This document shows, piece by piece, positions 1 through 4,973 of a DNA stretch of 10,047 nucleotides. Numbering within the stretch: position 1 is the stretch's first letter; each line of letters opens with the position of its first letter. This DNA comes from Verrucomicrobiales bacterium. Lineage in GTDB: Bacteria > Verrucomicrobiota > Verrucomicrobiia > Verrucomicrobiales > DEV007. Both the position numbers and the translations under genes were made by a program. The notes beneath the pieces were generated by a model. The model had not been told where the DNA came from. It ran no database searches and saw nothing but the letters and a program-made list of their open reading frames with translations. The stretch lies in assembly GCA_021648365.1 (NCBI GenBank), contig JAKISY010000136.1, positions 1-10,047 of the forward strand. The letters run 5' to 3'.

Positions 1-4
1 CTCG

Positions 5-170
5 TTAGAACTTGGGTTACTCCCCACAAAACGTTTCCATCTTGCAGTTACCGGTTCTTCTCAATCGAATAGGTTAAGGATTAAGGTGGAACTTTCATCC
101 ACGTAATATAGCCTTCACAGGCGTGCCAACTCACAGCGGGTAGCCTGTTCGCAGCCACGATTTGTTCTGC
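5..170 (-). other. Putative attC site of nuclease-like cassette, right half unresolved
   Basis: The R'' box GCAGAAC (minus strand, 170 to 164) is the exact complement of the core that opens this cassette at 608-614. It lies inside the 3' part of the gene, as in three of the other cassettes. The matching R' of the next cassette could be GTTCTAA at 11-5. That would put the next start codon just off the window, in line with the 11-14 nt leaders elsewhere. I could not find convincing L''/L' arms. A 6-bp inverted repeat (117-122 with 143-148) lies inside. The span may therefore be wrong, and GTTCCAC at 92-86 is an alternative R'. Confidence 0.4.
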
Positions 171-599
171 AGTTGAATGGTCTTCGATGCGTATTGAACG
201 CCCCTCGTCTTCACTCTCATTTGTAATGACAACTATTTCGATGTTGTATGTGGCGCAAATCTTGTTCAGCTCCAAATCAGTTCTCGAGCAAATGGCTATC
301 ACCTTCATGGACTTGGGTTTGAACCTTTTCATAATTTCTTTTGAGAACAAGGCTTGCCCCATAAGCCCCATACCTAAACGATTAGGTTTAGTCTGAATAA
401 TAATTAAATCCCTGCCTTCGAAATCAAATGTTCCGCCGTGTTGGATTGCATCAGGTTCTCCTAAAACTATTATTCCGTCCAAATCTCGATTGGAAATATT
501 ACAGCGTAAATTCCTCGGAATCGCCCTGAACTCTTCTATCAATAAGCCGCCAATTGATTTCCAATAGAATCGAGTTCTCCAAGTTTCGTGTTCACTCAT
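81..599 (-). CDS. Cassette gene; PD-(D/E)xK nuclease-like protein, 172 aa
   Basis: I do not recognise a named family, but the layout resembles restriction-endonuclease-like (PD-(D/E)xK) folds. A glutamate-bearing helix (IEEF, E22/E23) is followed by a strand with Asp41 (DLDGIIV), then a strand ending in Q69-T-K71 (DLIIIQTK), then a helix containing Gly81-Gln82 and further beta strands (KVIAICS, IEIVVIT). A Q-x-K in place of E-x-K is known in Mrr-type enzymes, and the late G-Q helix is common in this fold. There is no signal peptide or membrane segment. The ATG at 599 is chosen because it lies 14 nt after the predicted cassette crossover; no Shine-Dalgarno is visible and the leader is a run of A. 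A role in DNA cleavage or defence is inference only. Confidence 0.8.
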   Translation of the reverse strand: MSEHETWRTRFYWKSIGGLLIEEFRAIPRNLRCNISNRDLDGIIVLGEPDAIQHGGTFDFEGRDLIIIQTKPNRLGMGLMGQALFSKEIMKRFKPKSMKVIAICSRTDLELNKICATYNIEIVVITNESEDEGRSIRIEDHSTAEQIVAANRLPAVSWHACEGYITWMKVPP

Positions 600-607
600 A
601 TTTTTTT

Positions 608-733
608 GCAGAACGGTTGAGTCATCCGAACGCCTGACCGAGGACGAGCTTTGACTTTTGGTTTGGTGTTTGAATGGTCATAAAACTTTCAACAGGAGGC
701 GGGTCAGGCGTTAGGATCGACGCCTTGTTCGAC
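608..733 (-). other. attC site of the DUF3800 cassette (126 bp)
   Basis: On the minus strand R'' is GTCGAAC (733 to 727) and R' is GTTCTGC (614 to 608). The arms 621-639 and 702-721 form a stem with an 11-bp perfect core (629-639 with 702-712), a single T/C mismatch, four more pairs, an extrahelical G and three outer pairs. Short unpaired spacers (615-620, 722-726) separate the arms from the R boxes. The stop codon of the DUF3800 gene lies inside the arm. The variable loop carries CGCCTC near one arm and GCTCG near the other, as in the site at 3821-3947. Confidence 0.82.
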
Positions 734-1858
734 TAGGTTTTGTTGCCTCAGCAAAAGCGTTGCTCTGTGGAGGAACTCTCCAATCCCATCCGTAAGCGAA
801 CTACCGTTGCGAGTCCGTTCGCAAAGCTCATGCAAGAGTAGCGCATTGCGAATTGCGTCAAACTTCGTCAAGTCAACCAAATCAAAATCCGGCCAGATAC
901 TGCCATAACAGCCAACTTCAGGAATGAGGCTTCGCCACTTCATCGCATGAGCCTCCTCAGGGTTTGAAACTGCATGTATAAAAGCTGCTGAAACTACGTC
1001 CGCAATCTGAATGCCGTGTTCGATTTTAGAGTCAGCGAACAATATAGGCTCCGAAAGATTGAAAGTCATCGGTTGCGACTTACCGAACGCATCTGTAAAA
1101 ATCTGATCTCCTTCTCTGTCTACCATCAGGTTGAAGATGTCCATCTGTGCCAACAGAGGTTGCGATTCATCGCATATCGCACGTATCGCTCCGTGCTCAG
1201 TTCCCCAGTTTGCAAGGAGCGTATACAAAGAGGTATTCGATAAATCTAATATCCACTTCCCGACACCGGAATCCTCCAAACCGTCAAGCTCTGAACTGAT
1301 CGCTTTGTGGTTGAGTTTCGCGAACTCCGCGATCTGTGCCAATGCACCGGTTCCTTCCGACTCGTCAATTCTCGGGAAGATTTGAGATAGCGATTCACCG
1401 TCCAACGATCTCATTGCTTTCTCGAAGTTCGAGAAAATTTCCTCTGCGTCCGCGCTCGAAGTCTTAAACTCAAGATACAATAGATTCGCGATAAACTCGT
1501 GAAATCCAATCCCGTAAAAAATTGAATTCGCCTCAGAAAGACAAGGCTCAAATATATATTCGAAACACTTGCATGATAAAGCGAATCGCTTATTCGATAG
1601 TGAAACCTTCAATCTTCCTTCAAACTGCTCGAAAACCGTGTCAACAAGCCTTCTGCCTTTGCTTGATCGAACCAAGGAGCCTCCCTTTAATTCGGAAGAT
1701 TGAATACGAAAATCCTTAATCGCCTTCTCCACGAATTCTCGAGACTCTTCAGAGTTTGAAGCAACAGAGCCGTAAGCAAAGTATTCTTGCGATTCGTGCA
1801 AGAGATTGTTACCAGTGTATCCTGACTCGTCGAAATAGATGTTCTGAACTGTATCCAT
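704..1858 (-). CDS. Cassette gene; DUF3800 domain protein, 384 aa
   Basis: DUF3800 proteins have a predicted RNase H-like fold and are frequent in mobile and defence-associated DNA; their activity is generally not established. The hallmark opening strand with paired acidic residues is present (IYFDESGYTG, D10-E11). A second acidic pair follows at D230-E231 (AICDES), and the C-terminal signature reads FADSKIEHGIQIADVV with D276 and D287. These acidic residues could form a metal site. The ATG at 1858 is preferred: it lies 12 nt after the cassette crossover and places the DES strand at the N-terminus as is usual. An in-frame ATG at 1915 would add 19 residues encoded by the upstream attC loop. 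The gene ends inside its own attC. It probably depends on an upstream promoter. A nuclease role is inferred from the fold. Confidence 0.88.
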   Translation of the reverse strand: MDTVQNIYFDESGYTGNNLLHESQEYFAYGSVASNSEESREFVEKAIKDFRIQSSELKGGSLVRSSKGRRLVDTVFEQFEGRLKVSLSNKRFALSCKCFEYIFEPCLSEANSIFYGIGFHEFIANLLYLEFKTSSADAEEIFSNFEKAMRSLDGESLSQIFPRIDESEGTGALAQIAEFAKLNHKAISSELDGLEDSGVGKWILDLSNTSLYTLLANWGTEHGAIRAICDESQPLLAQMDIFNLMVDREGDQIFTDAFGKSQPMTFNLSEPILFADSKIEHGIQIADVVSAAFIHAVSNPEEAHAMKWRSLIPEVGCYGSIWPDFDLVDLTKFDAIRNALLLHELCERTRNGSSLTDGIGEFLHRATLLLRQQNLVEQGVDPNA

Positions 1859-1864
1859 TTTAAA

Positions 1865-1952
1865 GTCGAACGTTTTGGAACAGCTGCGGCGGGGACAGTG
1901 TAAGTAAACACTCATTTACGTATTCGCCGTCAGCTGCTTCCTTTTGTTGGAC
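1865..1952 (-). other. attC site of the transposase cassette (88 bp)
   Basis: This is the best folded site in the window. On the minus strand R'' is GTCCAAC (1952 to 1946) and R' is GTTCGAC (1871 to 1865). Unpaired A-rich spacers (1942-1945 and 1872-1876) separate them from a 15-bp stem formed by 1925-1941 and 1877-1891. Two extra bases, a G and an A, bulge only from the R''-side arm, as expected for the extrahelical bases that fix attC strand choice. The loop (1892-1924) is 33 nt, shorter than the roughly 60 nt loops of the other sites. The transposase stop codon lies 3 nt before R''. Confidence 0.85.
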
Positions 1953-1955
1953 AGT

Positions 1956-3197
1956 TTACGGGGATGCTCGGGCGAGCACAAGGGAAAAGCTTTTTCGCCC
2001 TGTGCTATAAGGGTTTAAACCCTCTTTTTTCAGTTCTGCCCTAGATTTATAACCGTAAAAATCAAACGACCTGTAAAAATGCAGGTATTTCCATTTTATT
2101 CCTTCGCAGTTAGGACATGGTGGAGCTTTCTTTTCCACAGCTCGTTCACCAATCCTATTTTTTGGGACACCGCTAACCTTTTCTTCTAATTTCTTTATTC
2201 CCGCTCCAGCCAACCACCCGTAGTAGCGCACGCGGCGCAGTCCCTTGGGTACCAGATGTCGCGCAAAGCTGCGCACAAATTTTCGCCCATCCATCTCTCG
2301 CTGCTCTTTACGCCCTCCAGCTCGGTAGTTCTTCCATTCAAATTTCACCGTCCGATTTTCTTCATCCACCTCAAGGATACGTGAATTGCTCATTGCAATT
2401 TTACTGGTGTAACGTGCTAGATAGCGCACCACCGCACGAGTATTGCCTAGCGTGGCCTTACTAAAAATGTTCCAGTTCTTACCGGCCAAGCGCAGTCTCC
2501 AATCCCGTCGACTTTCCACACTCTCAAGTTCCTTGGGCCAGCATAAATCCTCGTCTCCATCTAGGTCCTCGATCCGTTTCAACATGATCGCTCCAAACAC
2601 CTTTGACATCGCCTTCACTGCGAACAAATAATTGGAACGCGCATCTTTCCATTTGCCGGCCTTGCGATCTACCCCTCCAGAGCTAACCAAAACATGCAGG
2701 TGTGGGTGCCAATTCAAAGCGCTGCCCCAGCTGTGGAATACTCCAAAAAAACCTCCATCCACGCCCCAATTGTTCTTCTGAAACTCCTTGAGCGTCTCCG
2801 CGGCTGATGCAAATAACACAGTGGCGGCAACTCGGTAGTTAAGCTCAAAAAAATCATGTAACTCCTGTGGCACTGTGAACACCACATGGAAATGGGGACA
2901 ATCAGGTAATCGTTCGCATACCTTTTGTGACCACTCTGCCTGACGTGGGCCTAGGCAATTCGGGCAGTGCCTATCTCCGCACGAACTAGCATACCATTTC
3001 TTGTGTCCGCAGTCGCGACACCTTGCGCAGTTGTATCCTAACGTTCCTTCCCGGCAATGCGCTATCAAATTAAGTGTGGAGTATTGGCTGTCCTCCAACC
3101 CTCCGGGCCAGCAGTCCCTCCACTCTTTCAATATACTATTGACGGTCGCTTCGATACTCTCATCGTGAACAGTTATCGCAAACCAGTCAACTCCCAA
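1956..3197 (-). CDS. IS91-family Y2 (HUH) transposase
   Basis: A rolling-circle type single-strand transposase. An N-terminal zinc-binding region has cysteines at about 57, 60, 63, 73, 78 and 81 plus His77 (SSCGDRHCPNC). The relaxase core has HPHLH (the HUH pair is H166 and H168) and the paired tyrosines Y259 and Y263 in RYLARYTSK, the Y-x3-Y spacing of the IS91 group. A second CxxC (C361-C364) lies near the end. At 413 aa it is a full-length member and looks intact. The frame opens at a TTG right after a stop codon, and there is no ATG near the N-terminus, so the exact start is uncertain. Leader length (43 nt from the crossover) differs from the other cassettes. It occupies nearly the whole interval between two attC sites, leaving little room for IS ends. 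Confidence 0.93.
   Translation of the reverse strand: MGVDWFAITVHDESIEATVNSILKEWRDCWPGGLEDSQYSTLNLIAHCREGTLGYNCARCRDCGHKKWYASSCGDRHCPNCLGPRQAEWSQKVCERLPDCPHFHVVFTVPQELHDFFELNYRVAATVLFASAAETLKEFQKNNWGVDGGFFGVFHSWGSALNWHPHLHVLVSSGGVDRKAGKWKDARSNYLFAVKAMSKVFGAIMLKRIEDLDGDEDLCWPKELESVESRRDWRLRLAGKNWNIFSKATLGNTRAVVRYLARYTSKIAMSNSRILEVDEENRTVKFEWKNYRAGGRKEQREMDGRKFVRSFARHLVPKGLRRVRYYGWLAGAGIKKLEEKVSGVPKNRIGERAVEKKAPPCPNCEGIKWKYLHFYRSFDFYGYKSRAELKKEGLNPYSTGRKSFSLVLARASP
1965..2006. repeat. Overlapping hairpins at the 3' end of the transposase gene
   Basis: A perfect 6-bp stem with a 2-nt loop (TGCTCG/CGAGCA, 1965-1978) overlaps a longer hairpin at 1975-2006. The longer one pairs AGCACA with TGTGCT and GGG with CCC, has one bulged A, and encloses an AAAAGCTTTT palindrome. 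IS91-group elements carry hairpins at the replication-origin end (oriIS) beside the 3' end of the transposase gene, so this is a candidate for that end although it lies within the coding region. It could also act as a weak terminator. Confidence 0.5.
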
Positions 3198-3234
3198 TTA
3201 CAACACCAGTTAAAGACCTGGATTTATTTATTTC

Positions 3235-3360
3235 GTCCAACGTCAAGTCACACCGCATCCCTGAGTGGGAGCGCGCGTTGACGAAGGGTTTGATGGTTAA
3301 AATTAGAGTGAATCATAACTACGAGGCGGCTCAGGGATTCGGTGCTGGCTATTGTTCGGT
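3235..3360 (-). other. attC site of the 169-aa cassette (126 bp)
   Basis: On the minus strand R'' is ACCGAAC (3360 to 3354) and R' is GTTGGAC (3241 to 3235). The arms 3251-3265 and 3330-3344 pair over 14 bp with a single C/T mismatch (CACCG plus ATCCCTGAG against CTCAGGGAT plus CGGTG). Both spacers between arm and R box are exactly 9 nt (3242-3250 and 3345-3353). The loop shares the CGCCTC motif placed 26 nt inside R'' with the sites at 608-733 and 3821-3947. The stop codon of the cassette gene lies inside the loop. Confidence 0.83.
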
Positions 3361-3812
3361 TTTTGTATGTTCTCATAAGACGCTACACCAAGTCTCAAGC
3401 AGTCTTCTAAGCCGTCGGGTTTAGGTGGAGAGTAGATGGACTGCACTATCATCGTCGAGTCGAAAATGTTGGAAAATGAAATCTCATATCCATGGCCATT
3501 CCAAGCTTCTCCAATTTCTCGAATGCTTTCAATCTGATGCCCAATGAATCTCTCAAACGGAAGATGTCGTGATATGAAAGAACCTTCACCGGTTGTGATT
3601 GCAGGGAACTCGTTCTGGGATTCGACAATCTCTACAATCTCGGATCCGATGGTGCCCTGGATTGCGAATACCCCTTTGTCTGTCTTGAGAAATAGGGCGT
3701 TAAACTCAGGATCAACCACCTGCACGACGATCTCTTGTAGCAATGCATTACAAAGGCTCTCGATACATGGGTTCGAGCGCGCGATGATCTTAGGATAGTC
3801 GTGGCTGCTCAT
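3303..3812 (-). CDS. Cassette gene; unknown protein, 169 aa
   Basis: I do not recognise this protein. It appears soluble: there is no signal peptide or membrane-length hydrophobic segment. An N-terminal helix region (CIESLCNALLQEIVVQVV) is followed by alternating strand-like segments (NALFLKTDKGVFAIQG, EIVEIVES), a conserved-looking block IGHQIESIREIGEAWNGHGYE, more strands (ISFSN, MIVQSIYS), and a polar proline-rich tail (PEPPRSYDSL). A small alpha/beta fold is likely. The ATG at 3812 is chosen over an upstream TTG (3842) because it sits 14 nt after the predicted crossover in an AAATATG context, like the other cassette genes. The upstream TTG would place coding sequence across the R' box of the previous cassette's attC. 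No Shine-Dalgarno is visible. Confidence 0.78.
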   Translation of the reverse strand: MSSHDYPKIIARSNPCIESLCNALLQEIVVQVVDPEFNALFLKTDKGVFAIQGTIGSEIVEIVESQNEFPAITTGEGSFISRHLPFERFIGHQIESIREIGEAWNGHGYEISFSNIFDSTMIVQSIYSPPKPDGLEDCLRLGVASYENIQKPNNSQHRIPEPPRSYDSL

Positions 3813-3820
3813 ATTTCTTG

Positions 3821-3947
3821 ACCGAACGTCGAGCACAGGCAACCCGCTACTGGCAGCGAGCTTTCGTGTTCAAGTTAAGGGTTAAAGTTTTCATTTAGGT
3901 TTTGACTGGAGGCGAGTAGCGGGTTGCTCTGCTGCGTTTTGTTCTGT
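3821..3947 (-). other. attC site of the membrane-protein cassette (127 bp)
   Basis: On the minus strand R'' is ACAGAAC (3947 to 3941) and R' is GTTCGGT (3827 to 3821). A 13-bp perfect inverted repeat (3839-3851 with 3915-3927) is followed inward by a G/G mismatch and two more pairs. The loop carries CGCCTC (plus-strand complement at 3909-3914, 27 nt from R'') and GCTCG near the opposite arm, matching the site at 608-733. The membrane-protein stop codon lies inside the loop. Confidence 0.82.
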
Positions 3948-4292
3948 GCATTGTTCGCCATCTGGTATGCTCGTAATCAATTTATGAAAATATCGACCGC
4001 CTTTTAATAAGTATAATCCAGAACCCATTAAAAAAATTAACCACACTCCGCTAAACACTGTAGAGCTAAAATACTGCTGATAATGTTGTTGCTTAATTCG
4101 ATTTTGAGGGTCGTTCCAGTCTTTATCTTTTGGAATCGGCAGGCTGGATCCCACAGTCAGGGAAGTATACTTATGGAGCGAATACGTCATGGCACCCAAT
4201 AAAGCTACCCTTACACCAAAGTAGAACGAACATATCAACATCAATAATCCTACTGAGCGAATAAGGATCCAAGCTGCATCGTTTATTTTCAT
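3891..4292 (-). CDS. First cassette; two-helix membrane protein, 133 aa
   Basis: Function unknown. Two membrane segments are clear, at residues about 8-34 (WILIRSVGLLMLICSFYFGV and beyond) and 79-97 (VFSGVWLIFLMGSGLYLLKGG). They are linked by a polar stretch with a DKDWNDPQNRIKQQHYQQ region, and the C-terminal tail is charged and rich in glutamine and glutamate. Small two-helix membrane proteins of this type are common in integron cassettes in general. The ATG at 4292 lies 11 nt after the predicted crossover (GTTCTGT core at 4304-4298). An in-frame TTG at 4367 would add 25 residues that run through the upstream dyad and TATAAT box, so I reject it. The end of the gene lies inside its attC. It is the promoter-proximal gene of the array. 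Confidence 0.8.
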   Translation of the reverse strand: MKINDAAWILIRSVGLLMLICSFYFGVRVALLGAMTYSLHKYTSLTVGSSLPIPKDKDWNDPQNRIKQQHYQQYFSSTVFSGVWLIFLMGSGLYLLKGGRYFHKLITSIPDGEQCTEQNAAEQPATRLQSKPK

Positions 4293-4297
4293 TTTAC

Positions 4298-4464
4298 ACA
4301 GAACAGTATAATTATGGAACTGTCTGCCATAACATATTATACAGGACAGTTCCTCGAATAGGGGCAAAAGGCTCTCTTTTGAGCAGACTTCGTCTCCTAG
4401 GTTTTGAGGTCGATTTTAGTCAGAGGCGAGATTTTGTAAAGGCAAAATGAATTATTTGTTAAGC
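4298..4464 (-). other. Degenerate attC or attI-like junction upstream of first cassette
   Basis: The core GTTCTGT (minus, 4304 to 4298) marks the start of the first cassette. Further upstream, the minus strand has GCTTAAC (4464 to 4458), which fits the R'' consensus, and CTCGCCTC at about 4430-4423. The latter resembles the loop motif of the good attC sites and lies 30 nt from that R'' (26-27 nt in the others). Complementary arms are not visible. This may be a decayed site from a lost cassette or part of an attI. The rest of the 4368-4544 gap shows nothing else I can support. Confidence 0.3.
4316..4353 (-). promoter_or_regulatory. Possible array promoter inside a 9-bp dyad
   Basis: A perfect inverted repeat (GGAACTGTC/GACAGTTCC, 4316-4324 with 4345-4353) flanks a consensus -10 box TATAAT on the minus strand (4341 to 4336). 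This is 44 nt before the start of the first cassette gene and about 30 nt before its crossover core. There is no good -35 at 16-18 nt; the nearest, TTGCCC at 4367-4362, is 20 nt away. Position and direction fit an integron Pc-type promoter, and the dyad could be an operator. Alternatively, the dyad could be the remains of a recombination-site stem. Confidence 0.45.
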
Positions 4465-4544
4465 GAAGGATCAATTGTTCAAGTTTGCTATCATGGCAAA
4501 AAAGCAGAAAGGATTGATGATTGTTTTTGGGGGAGGCTGAAGGA

Positions 4545-4919
4545 TTAGCTTCGGGTGGCTAGGGAATAGGCGATGCCGACGGCCAGCAGTCCGGTGATGA
4601 GGGTGATGGCGATGTTGGCTAGAGCGTAGCTGAGGTGGCCGGTGCGGAAGAGTTCGAAGGTGTTCCAACTGAAGGTGGAATAGGTGGTGAAGCTGCCGAG
4701 GAAGCCGATGATGAAGAGCATCCGGTAGTGGTCGGGGATGGCGTCTTTGGCATGCACGAGGCCCATGACGTAGCCGATCACTAGGCAACCGAGGATGTTG
4801 ACTGCGAAGATGCCGAAGGGGAAGCGGTGGATCAACCAGCGGTCGATGGATTGGGCGAGCAACCAGCGACTGGTGGCTCCCAAAAATCCACCGAGACCTA
4901 CTAGGAGAAATGCTTTCAT
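4545..4919 (-). CDS. crcB: Fluoride channel FluC/CrcB
   Basis: CrcB/Fluc proteins are small inner-membrane channels that export fluoride as dual-topology dimers. At 124 aa this is the usual length. There are four hydrophobic segments, near residues 2-22, 35-55, 66-88 and 97-120. Signatures are GGFLGATSRWLL (10-21), FAVNILGCLVIGY with the conserved Asn41, and GFLGSFTTYSTFSWNTFEL (72-90), which matches the TM3-break region that lines the pore. The gene lies 54 nt after the aminopeptidase on the same strand, so co-transcription is plausible. That gap holds a heptad tandem repeat and no recognisable fluoride riboswitch. No Shine-Dalgarno precedes the ATG. It is the last chromosomal gene before the cassette array. 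Confidence 0.93.
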   Translation of the reverse strand: MKAFLLVGLGGFLGATSRWLLAQSIDRWLIHRFPFGIFAVNILGCLVIGYVMGLVHAKDAIPDHYRMLFIIGFLGSFTTYSTFSWNTFELFRTGHLSYALANIAITLITGLLAVGIAYSLATRS

Positions 4920-4924
4920 TCAAC

Positions 4925-4968
4925 AATGGATAATTGAGAATTGAGAATTGAGAATTGAGAATGGATAA
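4925..4968. repeat. Heptanucleotide tandem repeat between aminopeptidase and crcB
   Basis: Four perfect copies of AATTGAG (4932-4959) are flanked on both sides by the 9-bp direct repeat AATGGATAA (4925-4933 and 4960-4968). The tract fills most of the 54-nt gap ahead of crcB. A 7-bp unit outside coding sequence could vary in number by slippage and change the spacing or the mRNA leader of crcB. Confidence 0.9.
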
Positions 4969-4973
4969 CGAGG

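Larger units (their letters stand above)
1..4304 (-). mobile_element. Integron gene-cassette array, no integrase in window
   Basis: Five minus-strand genes are separated by attC-like imperfect palindromes of 88-127 bp. Predicted crossovers (G|TT) on the minus strand fall at 4304/4303, 3827/3826, 3241/3240, 1871/1870 and 614/613. In every cassette the 7-base core at its start is the exact reverse complement of an R''-type core near its own 3' end: 4298-4304 with 3941-3947, 3821-3827 with 3354-3360, 3235-3241 with 1946-1952, 1865-1871 with 727-733, and 608-614 with 164-170. Integron theory predicts this, because the two boxes pair within the free cassette. The cassettes share orientation, are one gene each, and lack the host strand bias. 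No tyrosine recombinase of the IntI type is present, so the array is an integrase-less cluster or continues past the left edge. Recognition is by eye, without covariance-model scoring. Confidence 0.85.

Noticed and set aside
1859..1915. Longer start for the DUF3800 gene
   Set aside because: The extension lies in the loop and arm of an attC site and precedes the conserved DES strand. The ATG at 1858 fits the cassette leader pattern.
3235..3360. Inverted repeats around the transposase as IS terminal repeats
   Set aside because: They pair within their own intergenic intervals as attC arms. Only the 7-base GTTGGAC/GTCCAAC cores match across the element, which is what the cassette model predicts.
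4293..4367. Upstream TTG start for the membrane protein
   Set aside because: It would translate through the TATAAT box, the dyad and the cassette crossover core.
1..4400. CRISPR array or tRNA genes in the accessory region
   Set aside because: No regularly spaced direct repeats and no cloverleaf with a recognisable T-loop were found. The inverted repeats are explained as attC sites.
4920..4973. Fluoride riboswitch ahead of crcB
   Set aside because: The 54-nt gap is mostly a simple AATTGAG repeat and shows no fluoride-aptamer core.
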